From: Paenibacillus bovis
GTDB taxonomy: Bacteria > Bacillota > Bacilli > Paenibacillales > Paenibacillaceae
Direction: 5' to 3'
NCBI RefSeq assembly: GCF_001421015.2
Contig: NZ_CP021170.1
Location: 62,001-126,000 of the forward strand
Length of the DNA: 64,000 nucleotides
The position numbers and the translations under genes are program-made. Under the pieces are notes generated by a model. The model was given only the letters and a program-made list of their open reading frames with translations, had not been told where the DNA came from and ran no database searches. This document shows positions 14,635 to 23,700 of the stretch, one piece after another (position 1 is the first letter of the stretch; every line of letters starts with the position of its first letter).

Positions 14635-15408
14635 ATGGAACAAGTTCATTCATTCTATCCAGAGCTCAATGCTGCATCCACCAGGGAAATCCAGATCAGT
14701 ATAGAGGATTGGAAACTACGCAAGTATTACTTGGAAAAAATGCTTCAAGGCCAGATCCCGCTGGGCAACACCTTAGAGGGGCTGCAAGCAGAGATACAGC
14801 AGATCGATTTACAAATTAGCAAGGCTGAATATGAAAGGCAGCTGCAGCGTACTAAAGGAGCTGTAGAGCATGACTTACAAGCTACTCTTCCTGAAGCACT
14901 GGATGATTATGAACAAGTCGTTATCAGCCGGCTGGAGAGTTACCGCACCACGCTCGGACGCCAGGCGAAGATCAAACAACGGCTCGATTTTGTACGTACC
15001 CACTTTTCGGATCATACGCTCAGTATGGTTAGGAATTATACAGGAAGTATCCAGGGCAGCGGCGGTTTTCCGTCTTCGCCTGCTGAAAGAGCAGCTTTTG
15101 ACCATATGCGAACGATGGAAGAGATGGAGTGCACTTATATGGAGTGTGAACGAGAAATTATGGGGATGAGCCGGGCCATTGACCACTTGAATCCAAAAGA
15201 GAGACAGCTGTTGCTGGTCGCTTTTGTGGAAGCACGCCCGGCCTGGAAACAAACAGATATTTACCTGCAGCTGAAAATCTCCCGCGTTACGTTTTACCGC
15301 CGAAAGAAAAGGGCCCTTTTAAATTTGGCTAAACAGCTGAGAATCATTTCGCATGAGTACTATACCGATAAGGTTCAAGAGTTTGAAAATAAGACCAAAA
15401 AGAAATAA
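14635..15408 (+). CDS. ArpU-like transcriptional regulator 1
   Basis: The 257-residue protein is helical and acidic over most of its length. Its C-terminal 70 residues are a sigma-region-4-like helix-turn-helix: 'LNPKERQLLLVAFVEARPAW', then 'QTDIYLQLKISRVTFYRRKKRALLNLAKQL'. That C-terminus is typical of phage ArpU/RinA-type late-gene activators. The gene at 17020 is a paralogue: both have 'GSGGFPSSP-ER' or 'GSGLPSSQVER' before the last third and the same HTH. GGGGGAG lies before the ATG. The Box A promoter array starts 11 bases after its stop, so this protein is the natural candidate activator of Box A, though only by position. Confidence 0.7.
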   Translation: MEQVHSFYPELNAASTREIQISIEDWKLRKYYLEKMLQGQIPLGNTLEGLQAEIQQIDLQISKAEYERQLQRTKGAVEHDLQATLPEALDDYEQVVISRLESYRTTLGRQAKIKQRLDFVRTHFSDHTLSMVRNYTGSIQGSGGFPSSPAERAAFDHMRTMEEMECTYMECEREIMGMSRAIDHLNPKERQLLLVAFVEARPAWKQTDIYLQLKISRVTFYRRKKRALLNLAKQLRIISHEYYTDKVQEFENKTKKK

Positions 15409-15418
15409 AAGTGAAAAA

Positions 15419-15482
15419 TGAAACAAAATGAAACATTTTGATCTACCAGTGAAACACTGCCGATCCACCCATTCGGTACAAT
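15419..15482 (+). promoter_or_regulatory. Box A1 promoter array
   Basis: TGAAACA occurs at 15419, 15429 and 15450, offsets 10 and 21, which puts the repeats on one face of the helix. Exactly 20 bases after the last repeat lies TACAAT (15477-15482) as -10 box, with no -35 consensus. The same arrangement, with the same offsets and the same 20-base gap, is found at 51174-51237. The design is that of an activator-dependent promoter. It drives the 15558-16582-17020 operon. Confidence 0.75.
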
Positions 15483-15499
15483 TACATTAGCCCATCGAG

Positions 15500-15525
15500 A
15501 AGTCGCCGATCCGGCGGCTTTTTTT
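15500..15525 (+). terminator. Leader terminator (attenuator) after Box A1
   Basis: AAGTCGCCG (15500-15508) pairs with CGGCGGCTT (15512-15520), followed by T7. It lies 11-36 bases beyond the predicted transcription start and before the ribosome site of the 15558 gene, so most transcripts would stop unless termination is prevented. Confidence 0.75.
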
Positions 15526-15557
15526 ATGTATATAACACTCAATAAGGAGGAAGGGAT

Positions 15558-16565
15558 ATGATCCCACTGATTTACCTGCACGGCGTCCCTCTGGAAACAG
15601 ACCGGCTCACCGAAGATGCGCTGCGATTGTTTGCATCGCGTGATTTACCCCATCTTTTTGAACAGATTGAGCTCGCTCAGCCGCACCTCGTGGTGCTAAA
15701 CGCAGTGAACGCACCTACCGAACTGCCGGCTATTCGTCAGCGGCTGGCAGATTGCTATCCAGATCAAGAAGCAGCAGAACCCATGACGGAGATTGTGGTC
15801 CTGGTAGAGCATGAAGAAGCAGAAGCTGCGAGACACTGGACGGAGGCGGGCGCTTCTGAAGTATGGCTTTTGAGTGACTGGCCGGAGCAGCTGCTGGACT
15901 ATGCGGCTCAGCCGATCCAAGAAGAGGCGCCTGCAGCATCCAAGGTTCACCGTATCGCTGTAGCCAGTGCCCATCCCAATAGTGGCAGTACTCATACATC
16001 GCTTTTGCTGGCTATGTATCTGCAGGAAGTGTGTCATGCCCGGGTAGCGATCTGGGAATGCGGTGTTCAAGGCCTGGGGACGTACCGGCATATGCTGTAT
16101 ACCCTGGGCGGTGAGCAGACCTTATCGATGCAGTATAAACTCCATGGTTTGACGATTATCGATTCGGTTGTCGATGATCAAACGATCGAGATCCTGCAGC
16201 AAGAATTTGATTACATCATTTACGATATGGGGACTTTGCAGTGTGCGCCTCACGAATATCTGTTTTTCCGGGCGGAAGTGCCTATTTTCCTTTGCGAAGG
16301 AGCATCATGGAAACTGCCGAAAGGTATCCAGATTTTAAATAGCTTCGCCAGCAAGCGCCGCATTGAGCGTGTGCAGCTGCTGATTCCTTATGCAAACCAA
16401 GAGATCATGAATATGGTCAAACACTTGGAACCGGGGCGGATGTCGTATGCGATGCCGATGCACCGAGAGGTCTTCGAAATCCAGCCAGAAAGCAGCAAAG
16501 TCATCGAAGCCCTACTTGCCCCGCTCGGGCCTATTTTGAAGGCTTCCAGCCTGTCGAACAGCTGA
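15558..16565 (+). CDS. CpaE/TadZ-like degenerate MinD-type protein
   Basis: The 335-residue protein has a receiver-like N-terminal half (about 1-120, 'TEIVVLVEHEEAEAARHWTEAGASEVWLL') and a MinD/ParA-fold second half (from about 130). The P-loop position reads 'ASAHPNSGSTHTSLLLAMYL', lacking the G-K-T lysine. A 'FDYIIYDMG' strand marks the Walker B place. This is the two-part plan of TadZ/CpaE, which places Tad pili in the cell. The 17905 product is a clear paralogue, sharing 'VDDQT-E--QQEFDYIIYDMG'. AAGGAGG precedes the ATG. It is first in the Box A1 operon. Whether it still binds nucleotide is doubtful. Confidence 0.7.
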   Translation: MIPLIYLHGVPLETDRLTEDALRLFASRDLPHLFEQIELAQPHLVVLNAVNAPTELPAIRQRLADCYPDQEAAEPMTEIVVLVEHEEAEAARHWTEAGASEVWLLSDWPEQLLDYAAQPIQEEAPAASKVHRIAVASAHPNSGSTHTSLLLAMYLQEVCHARVAIWECGVQGLGTYRHMLYTLGGEQTLSMQYKLHGLTIIDSVVDDQTIEILQQEFDYIIYDMGTLQCAPHEYLFFRAEVPIFLCEGASWKLPKGIQILNSFASKRRIERVQLLIPYANQEIMNMVKHLEPGRMSYAMPMHREVFEIQPESSKVIEALLAPLGPILKASSLSNS

Positions 16566-16581
16566 GAAAGGGGAGGCGTAT

Positions 16582-16938
16582 ATGACTGCTATGCTGCCCG
16601 AATTCCGTATAGATCATTCCTATCTGCTGCTGTTTACCAATCATCCTCTACTATGGACCGGTATTGTTATTCTGTTTATGATGATGGTCGCCTTACGGAT
16701 CTTAATCGCTAAACGAGATCGGCAACGAGAACAGCGGGTCCAAAAAGAAGGAAACCGGGAAAAATTCAAACAAGAATATATCCAAAAGTTTAAAAGTAAA
16801 CGTCATGGGCAGCCGGATCCGGAAGGAAAAGAACCTTCGGAGCCACTACCTCTACCAGAGAAGTCTCGCTGGGCCGCTTCTTTGGAAAAAGAAGAAACTG
16901 CTGCGCTACCACCAGAACCGACTACAACTCAAAAATAA
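16582..16938 (+). CDS. Single-pass membrane protein, 118 aa
   Basis: One membrane helix at about residues 25-43 ('LLWTGIVILFMMMVALRI') is followed by a basic, then Glu/Pro-rich cytosolic tail. AAGGGGAGG precedes the ATG. It lies between the TadZ-like gene and regulator 2 in one operon, and may tether the TadZ-like protein to the membrane. No family is recognised. Confidence 0.6.
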   Translation: MTAMLPEFRIDHSYLLLFTNHPLLWTGIVILFMMMVALRILIAKRDRQREQRVQKEGNREKFKQEYIQKFKSKRHGQPDPEGKEPSEPLPLPEKSRWAASLEKEETAALPPEPTTTQK

Positions 16939-17019
16939 AATACAAGCAAGAGCTTGGGTGAGCATGAGGGAAAACATGGTCACAAGATATCCAAGCGAAC
17001 CACGAAAGGGGAAAAAACA

Positions 17020-17700
17020 ATGTCTACAGCGATTCGTCAATCCATTGAACTTCCAAATGAATATAAATGGGCTCGTAAAAAGGTCATTGAAGGCCAGCTT
17101 GCACGTAAAAATCTACCCTCTATAATCCGAGAACATCTTAGTGAGGAGTTGCAACAGATTGAAGAGGATCTGGCAGCTCACGTACCAGCTTACTCGCAAT
17201 CAGTACTGCCTGAAGATGCCGATAGTAACCTGCCTGCTTCGCTGGATAAAGTATTTCAAAAAGTTGTGATAGACCGGCTTTATCAGTATAAAAAGATTAA
17301 GCAGCGTCAGGAAATACTGAAGCAGCAAATCAACGAGATTGAGCAAAACATGCATGCCGATATGGATGAGATTAAAATGACCGCGAGTTATGGTGAATTC
17401 ATGGGTGGCAGCGGCCTTCCTTCTTCCCAAGTAGAACGTGCCGTTATGGCACCGCATCTTGCCGTCATTGATTTACGGCGTACAGTTAACAAAAATGCGA
17501 TCTTAATTGCGCTGATGGAGGTTGCTCTTGGCAGCCTGGATGGCAAACAACGAGACTTTGTAGAAGTTGCTTATCTGTCGGAAGAAGGAGAGATGAAAGA
17601 AAGCGCAGTTGCAGCTGAACTTCAAATCTCCCGGGGAACCTACTTTACTCGAAAAAAATCAGCTTTATATAAGCTAGCCGAAGCACTGCACATCATTTAA
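17020..17700 (+). CDS. ArpU-like transcriptional regulator 2
   Basis: AAAGGGG at about 17005 selects the ATG at 17020 (226 residues); the frame is open 22 codons further upstream. The protein is helical, and residues 165-226 form the HTH: 'LDGKQRDFVEVAYLSEEGEM', then 'ESAVAAELQISRGTYFTRKKSALYKLAEAL'. It is a paralogue of the 14635 product. It is third in the operon driven by Box A1, and the Box B1 array begins 46 bases after its stop. By position it is the candidate activator of Box B, the promoter type of the conjugation and pilus operons. Confidence 0.7.
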   Translation: MSTAIRQSIELPNEYKWARKKVIEGQLARKNLPSIIREHLSEELQQIEEDLAAHVPAYSQSVLPEDADSNLPASLDKVFQKVVIDRLYQYKKIKQRQEILKQQINEIEQNMHADMDEIKMTASYGEFMGGSGLPSSQVERAVMAPHLAVIDLRRTVNKNAILIALMEVALGSLDGKQRDFVEVAYLSEEGEMKESAVAAELQISRGTYFTRKKSALYKLAEALHII

Positions 17701-17745
17701 AAAGAGCTCAAAAAGTAGCTCATCTATAAAAAAAGGGCTAAATTA

Positions 17746-17819
17746 GACTAAATTTATACTTTTTTTATACTAAATGAGTACTAAAATTGGACACTTTGTC
17801 CTCAAAAGTCCGATATAAT
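17746..17819 (+). promoter_or_regulatory. Box B1 promoter array
   Basis: GACTAAA (17746) and TACTAAA (17768, 17779) are offset by 22 and 11 bases, two and one helical turns. TTGGAC (17787-17792) follows, then 21 bases, then TATAAT (17814-17819). The array at 33582-33666 has the same repeats and the same TTGGAC-21-TATNNT end but an extra TTGGAC unit inserted 11 bases away. It drives the main conjugation operon. Confidence 0.75.
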
Positions 17820-17839
17820 AATAAATAGCGAAAGATATC

Positions 17840-17867
17840 AGCCGCCCCTCACCGGGCGGCTTTTTTT
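17840..17867 (+). terminator. Leader terminator after Box B1
   Basis: AGCCGCCC (17840-17847) pairs with GGGCGGCT (17854-17861), followed by T7. It lies about 14 bases beyond the predicted start of the Box B1 transcript and ahead of the first gene at 17905. Confidence 0.8.
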
Positions 17868-17904
17868 ATTCTATAACCCACGTCCACGAGGAGGACCCCC
17901 ACCG

Positions 17905-18939
17905 ATGAACACCGTAAAACCTATGCGTATTTTAACTTTTGGTCTGGAAAGAGAAAATCAAACGTCTGCTATTTTACCCTCTATGACCATGGAGGAAGTA
18001 AAGTCCTTGGAGAGTCTCCAAAAAAAGAGTGTATCCCTCAGCATTGCACTTATTGTGCTGGGCGAAAATGAGGCTGAAGAAGCACTATCGATGCTAGTTC
18101 CTTACCGAGACCAAATGATGGATACAGAGATCGTTGTGGTATGTAGCAAGGTTACCGCTCAAGTGACCCGGCAATGGACAGCGATCGGAGCGGCAGAGGT
18201 GTGGCCGCAATCCTCCTGGATCCAGTCGCTGATCCAATATGGCGGCGGGGGCGACGTTCAAATGATTCCGCAAGTGCCGATTGATTCTGGTGAAACCAAA
18301 GTGATTGCGGTATCTACCGTATTTTCTGGCGCAGGCAGCACGTATCTGTCCTTGATGCTCGCCACCTATCTAAAGAAAAAATATAAAGCTAGAGTAGCGA
18401 TCTGGGAGGGCGGAGTAGAAGGCCGAGAATCCCTGCGTACGCTGCAGTTTATTTTAAATGGCCGAACGCCTATGGCTGATCAGCTCGACCGCTTGTACTA
18501 CAACATCGCTGGGATTTCCTTTTTTGATAGTACAGTGGACGACCAGACCCTGGAAGCGGTCCAGCAGGAATTTGATTACATCATCTATGATATGGGCGAG
18601 CTACTACAAACCGAGAATGAATTGTTATTTTTCCGCGCGCATGTTCCGATTCTGATCGGATCAGGTGCCCAATATCGTCTGCCCGATCCCGCACGTGTAA
18701 TTAATAAATTTCAGCATCGCCGTAATGAACGTGTTCAAGTCGTAATTCCATTTGGCAGCAAGTCTACAATCAGTGAGCTTCAGCAAATCATGCCGGGACG
18801 TCTGATTCATGCGCTGCCGATCCATTATGACCCGCTGGAGGTGGAAGCGGAGTCCAGCGATGTCCTGGCGGCTTTACTGAGCTCCGTACTATCCAAACCC
18901 AAAAAACGTACAGCCAAATTGTTTAATTTCGGTAAATAA
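17905..18939 (+). CDS. CpaE/TadZ-like degenerate MinD-type protein, second copy
   Basis: The 344-residue protein is a paralogue of the 15558 product: a receiver-like N-terminal part ('TEIVVVCSKVTAQVTRQW'), then a MinD-like domain from about residue 130. The P-loop position reads 'VSTVFSGAGSTYLSLMLATYL', again without the catalytic lysine. 'VDDQTLEAVQQEFDYIIYDMG' and the ending 'ALPIHYDPLEVEAESSDVL' match the first copy. GAGGAGG precedes the ATG. It is the first gene behind Box B1 and is followed by an intrinsic terminator, so downstream genes need read-through. Confidence 0.7.
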   Translation: MNTVKPMRILTFGLERENQTSAILPSMTMEEVKSLESLQKKSVSLSIALIVLGENEAEEALSMLVPYRDQMMDTEIVVVCSKVTAQVTRQWTAIGAAEVWPQSSWIQSLIQYGGGGDVQMIPQVPIDSGETKVIAVSTVFSGAGSTYLSLMLATYLKKKYKARVAIWEGGVEGRESLRTLQFILNGRTPMADQLDRLYYNIAGISFFDSTVDDQTLEAVQQEFDYIIYDMGELLQTENELLFFRAHVPILIGSGAQYRLPDPARVINKFQHRRNERVQVVIPFGSKSTISELQQIMPGRLIHALPIHYDPLEVEAESSDVLAALLSSVLSKPKKRTAKLFNFGK

Positions 18940-18965
18940 AAAGAGCCCGCACGTTACCGAATCCC

Positions 18966-18994
18966 AGCAGTCTCCATCGGAGGCTGCTTTTTTT
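18966..18994 (+). terminator. Intra-operon terminator
   Basis: AGCAGTCTCC (18966-18975) pairs with GGAGGCTGCT (18979-18988) with one G:T pair, followed by T7. It separates the TadZ-like gene from the YdjM-like gene although the reading direction and spacing suggest one operon. Confidence 0.8.
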
Positions 18995-19017
18995 ATGCCT
19001 GGAAAGGAGGTGATACG

Positions 19018-19848
19018 ATGAACAAAAAAGGTCATATGGCGCTCGGGGCACTTGCCGGTTCGCTGGTAGCGATTGCCCCTTTACCCTATCCAAGCGGACT
19101 TTTGGGGCTGTTAGCGCGCGCAGCTGTCGTCGGTGTAACGACGGTAGCGGCTTTACTCCCGGATGCAGACCACAAAACAGGCACGGTCAGCAATCATGTT
19201 CAGTTTTCAGCTAAAACCAGGCGAAAACTGCGAACCGGTGGAGTGATAGGTCTGGTAGCCGGGCTACTGATCTGGCTGCTTATGGGCGCCTACTGGCCAC
19301 TGAGCGAGCAATCCTTATGGAAAGGGCTGCAGCATCTACCGGTAGCCGCTTCGCCGCTGGCTTCCTTATCGGGCTTATTGATCATGACAGCCGGATTGTT
19401 GTCCATGCTGTTGGCTCACATGCGAACGCTGGTATTCAGCGCAGTCGGTATTTTACTGCTATACGGATTCCATGTGTATGACTGGCACTGGATCACGGCT
19501 TTTGCCGGCGTTGCTTTTTTAATCTTACCGATCGTGCAGCACCGGGGAATTATCCATACTCCTGAATTTGCAGCTGCTCTCAGCCTTGGTCTGTGGTCGT
19601 TTGCTGGCGGCGAAGTTTGGTGGCTGCAGGCGATAGCGATTGGTCTGATCACAGGCTGGTGGGCGCATCTGGCGGGCGATATTTTTGGCAGTGAAGGTAT
19701 TCATTCGCTGCTCGCTCCCAAAATAGGCGTGGCGCTGCACTGGTTCAGTAACGGCGGGAAAGCAGAAAATACAATCTCTCGGTTTTGCTGGATGGCCAGC
19801 TTCGTTCTTTGGGGCGTTGGATTATTTATCCCTTTACTTCACATGTAA
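19018..19848 (+). CDS. YdjM-like membrane-bound metal-dependent hydrolase
   Basis: The 276-residue membrane protein fits the YdjM/DUF457 family: 'GHMALGALAGSLVA' at the start with a conserved His, 'ALLPDADH' near residue 45, and 'HRGIIHT' near residue 180 with 'WWAHLAGDIF' after it. These His and Asp residues are the presumed metal ligands. About six membrane helices are present. AAAGGAGG precedes the ATG. What such a protein does in a transfer operon is unknown; lipid or wall processing is possible. Confidence 0.75.
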   Translation: MNKKGHMALGALAGSLVAIAPLPYPSGLLGLLARAAVVGVTTVAALLPDADHKTGTVSNHVQFSAKTRRKLRTGGVIGLVAGLLIWLLMGAYWPLSEQSLWKGLQHLPVAASPLASLSGLLIMTAGLLSMLLAHMRTLVFSAVGILLLYGFHVYDWHWITAFAGVAFLILPIVQHRGIIHTPEFAAALSLGLWSFAGGEVWWLQAIAIGLITGWWAHLAGDIFGSEGIHSLLAPKIGVALHWFSNGGKAENTISRFCWMASFVLWGVGLFIPLLHM

Positions 19849-19885
19849 TTACACAAAATGAGCAGAATAGAAAGGAAGAACCCTT

Positions 19886-20326
19886 ATGAAAAAATGGGGA
19901 CCATCCGTCATCGCTTTTTTGATGGCGTTTTTTGTATTGCCAATTTCGGCATTCGCAGCAGATAAAGGAGACTCGAAAGTCAATCCCTTTGACAAACTGA
20001 AAGAGTATGTATACATGCGTTGGGATATCCTTGAGGGGCTGGATTTTGTACTGATTGTTTTAGGTATTATTTTGTCCGTCGTTGTTTTATTCATCCTGAT
20101 TAAACTGATTTATGATCTGTTTATCTGGGTCGCCAAAGTGCGAAGCGGAAAAGATTCATTTAAGAATAAAAAGTTTCTGGTGGAAGCCGGCGTAACCGTC
20201 CTTCTGTTATTCCTGTTCCTTTCGGGTACGCTGTTTAGCTGGCTCGGAGATGCCTACGACTGGATGGGTAATCAAAATCTTAGCGGTACAACGACAGAAG
20301 CCTCTGATACGAATACTAAAAAATGA
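19886..20326 (+). CDS. Small membrane protein of the transfer operon, 146 aa
   Basis: The protein has a signal-like N-terminus cleaved near 'SAFAADKG', a membrane helix at about 53-75 ('FVLIVLGIILSVVVLFILIKLIYDL') and another at about 100-118. The size and plan (signal, two helices) resemble VirB2-like or TcpD-like small membrane subunits, but also the 20388 product. GAAAGGAAG precedes the ATG. The call is by context only. Confidence 0.5.
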   Translation: MKKWGPSVIAFLMAFFVLPISAFAADKGDSKVNPFDKLKEYVYMRWDILEGLDFVLIVLGIILSVVVLFILIKLIYDLFIWVAKVRSGKDSFKNKKFLVEAGVTVLLLFLFLSGTLFSWLGDAYDWMGNQNLSGTTTEASDTNTKK

Positions 20327-20334
20327 TGGATCTT

Positions 20335-20370
20335 AGCTTCCTCGTGAAAAAGCGAGGAAGCTTATTTTTT
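20335..20370 (+). terminator. Second intra-operon terminator
   Basis: AGCTTCCTCG (20335-20344) pairs with CGAGGAAGCT (20353-20362), followed by TATTTTTTG. It lies between two small membrane genes of the same operon. Confidence 0.8.
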
Positions 20371-20387
20371 GTAATAGGAGGTAATAT

Positions 20388-20753
20388 ATGATCCTTCCGC
20401 GTATACAAACGCTTTTTTATTTACAGGATACCGGCGTTTTTGAAGAATATTGGGAGCAAATGAAAAAGATCTATCCGGTTAATACCGGCCTGATCAGTAA
20501 AGCCGATCAGATTTTCATTGGACTGAATGTAGTCATCTCGATTCTTTTGATTGGTTTATTTTGTTACTGGTTGATGCGGGTGTTCACTTTTCTCGCCGCT
20601 ACCCGTACAGCACGAGCGAATCTGGCCGATACCGATTTTTGGGTTCGTATGGGAGCAGCCGGTCTGATCCTTTTTTTGGTCATGTCCGGATCCATACTGG
20701 TTTTATTCGAACAACTTTATAATTTGGCGATAGAGAATGGATGGTCTACGTGA
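20388..20753 (+). CDS. Small membrane protein of the transfer operon, 121 aa
   Basis: Two membrane helices lie at about 42-66 and 92-108. The region between is basic and cytosolic. TAGGAGG precedes the ATG. Its stop TGA (20751-20753) overlaps the ATG of the VirB6-like gene, so the two are translated together. Like the 19886 product it has the plan of a small channel or pilin-like subunit of Gram-positive T4SS. Confidence 0.5.
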   Translation: MILPRIQTLFYLQDTGVFEEYWEQMKKIYPVNTGLISKADQIFIGLNVVISILLIGLFCYWLMRVFTFLAATRTARANLADTDFWVRMGAAGLILFLVMSGSILVLFEQLYNLAIENGWST

Positions 20754-23700
20754 TGAATATAAAAAAACGTCTTTTCGGGCTCTCAGGAGCCGCTATTTTG
20801 CTTTTTGTCGTACTGTCTATCTATGCGCATCCGGCGCAAGCAGCATCGCTGAGAGGGGCGGCTGAGGGCTTCCCTGTCCTTGCTGGAGTAGTCCATCCAG
20901 ATATGCTGGTAGCCAGCGCAGCCGGTGGAGGAGGGGGCGGAGGCGGCGGTGCAGCAGGCGGAGCGTCTGGCGGTGCATCCGGAGGAGCAGCAAGTGATGG
21001 AGGCGGAGGCGGTGATGCCTGGTACATTCCGCAGTGGGTCACGGACTTGATGGAAAAAGTCGATGCCATGCTCAAAACGTTCCAGGATTTAATGAGCGGG
21101 AAACTGATCTACGATGCAATCAATAGTGTGGTCATCTTATGGGCGAATGATTCGGTGGAGCCGATCATGGATCTTTTTGCTCGAAGCTTCTTATTTACCC
21201 CACGTGTTGCAGAAATGGTCTTTGTGCAAAATGCCTGGTCTATTTTTATGACGATATCTTTTGTGCTGATGGTCGTAGCGGTACTTTTACTCGCCTACAG
21301 TTTGATACGCGGAAATAAAGCACCGGGTCCGATCTTGAAAAACTTTATGATTTGTTTTGTCTGCAGTGTACTGAGCCTGACCATTATCAATATTATCAAT
21401 GTCGGAGTAAATGGTTTTACAGCTACATCGCTTGAAAGCATGGTAGGCGGTACCGGCATCGATTATAAAAATATTTCTGGTGACAATGTGCTCAAATCGA
21501 TGGTCGTGGGCGGTAAAGCCCTTAGCGATCCTACCTTCAAGGAACAAACGTTAACGCAAACGCTATCCGCTGAAAAAGGCGGAATTTTCACCATGTTCCT
21601 GTTTTTACTTACGGTCGTGGATACCATGACCCTTATGACGTTTATTAAACTGATTGCGATCGTCCTGCTTTCTATCTTATCGCCCGTATACGTATCTATT
21701 TCTGCCATGCTGGGTAGAATTGATCCGATCACGGGCTTTTTAAATTTATTTGTCCGGACAACACTGGCCGGTTATCTCATGGCTCTTTTTTGGGGCTGGT
21801 CGGTGAAACTCCAAAACCAAACGCTAAATCAAGAAGGCTGGCTATATGATCTGGGCATACCGGCAACCTGGTTCATTTGTTTTCTTGCCCTGGTCGCCTC
21901 TTTTATTTTATATAACCAGTGGCTGCGCCCGCTGTGGTTTGCGATGAGTGACCCCGTTACACTGGGCGGAGGCGCTACGCTGGAAGGTCTGGGCATTGCG
22001 GGTAATCACTTGGCCGATTTTATTGGCCATGTAGGTTCACAGTTTGGTCTGACCGGTCTTCAGAAAAAAGCCAAATCCTGGTCAGATAAATCTAAAAGTA
22101 TGGCCGATCAAGGGCGCCGAATGCGCGAAGAGCGTGAGCGTCAGATGCAGAACCGGATGAATGGAAATAAAAGCTCGCGCAGCCGGTATCAGCAGGCCAT
22201 CAATGATCCGCAGGCTGATATGTATCTGCAGGAACCTGCCGCTGCCGATTGGGTGCAGTCTATCGAGACACTGGAGGATGAGGATATTGCGCCAGCATCG
22301 TTCCGAGGGCTCAGCTTGCTGGATTCTGGACGGAGCCTGCAGAAAACCATGGATGCGGCTGGTTTCACTCGTCAGACATCTGTTCAACTCGCTGCTGGAG
22401 CCGAAGAGGCTGCTCAGCAGTGGATCCATAATCTTCCGAAAGGCCTTCGCGCGCAGGTGTCATCGCTGGATGGTCGCTCCTTGATGATTACCGGTGACCC
22501 TACGCAGCTGCTGAAAAATCTGGAGGATGCCGAACTTGGCTATGATCTTCAAAGCAGCCAGTATCTCAATGAAGGGGTTAGCGTCGATGCGAATACTGGC
22601 CGCATTCACGCCGACAACAGCGAAAGCAGCCGGGCAGTGCTGGATCAACTCGCTCACGATCAAGATACGTATCAACGCGTGAATATGCCGTATGCAGAGG
22701 CCAAAGCAGCCCTCAAGCAGGCTCAAAAAGAAGGAGCCAGCTGGACCAAATATGCAGACCTTCGCAGCGATGGACTTTGGGTTCATTCAAGCGATATAGA
22801 ACAGGCGATGTTGGATCTTGGTAAAGCGCGTGGAACCACAACCAAAGTGATGCGCGTCGAACTTCCGCCAGACTCTCGATTCTTAAACGAGATGCTGGAT
22901 ACATGGGAAAAGTCCGGCAAATATAACGAACTGCTGGAGGCGATCGAAACCAGCGATAGCGATACAGAGCTGTTTGTACGTGCTGATCAGTACGAGGCTT
23001 TCGAGCAAGCGTATAACGACTACCGGAAAGGACGCCGGCCGTACTGGACGACTCGAAGCGGTGAGGTGAAAGTGATCCAAGACCAAACTGCGATTACGTA
23101 TGGATCTGCGCCAACAAATGGACTGGATATGGGTAGCTTTGAGAACTATGTAAAACGGCGCGTCAAAAAAGAACGTGCTGGCGAATCGGCTCATGTCAAT
23201 CGGAAAATGAATTCGAAACCAGAAGAAGCCCCACATATCTGGGAAGCCGCTGCAGCGCCGCTTCCTGTTATTTTGTCGGAGCTGCCAAGTACCGCACATC
23301 CAAATTATAAAAAACCGAGTCGGGTACAGCGGATGGAAGGGAACTGGTCAGTGAAGTCAGCGGAAATGCTGCCTGTAGCGATTCCTGAAGCTACTTCAGG
23401 AGCAGCTCCGGGAATGATCGCTTCCAACAAGCTTCCGATGCGCCGAAACGGTGATCATACTGATGCTATGCGGATATCGAGTCGTCCACGTCCTGCAAAG
23501 CTTCAAGGTAAAGGACAATCCAAAATGGCGATGAAAGGTTATCAGCTCCCTGCTACGGCAGCGGCTGCAGCACCTGCTCCGGTAGGTTCAGTAAGTGGAG
23601 GTTCCGTCTTGCCGATGCGCCGTAGCGGCGACAGTAGCGATGCAGCTCGTTTATCGGATCACCCGCGTCCTTCCCGTGTGCAGCATACGGGTAACCGGAA

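Noticed and set aside
20821-21075. Pro-rich minus-strand frame
   Set aside because: It is the complement of the Gly-rich run of the VirB6-like gene.
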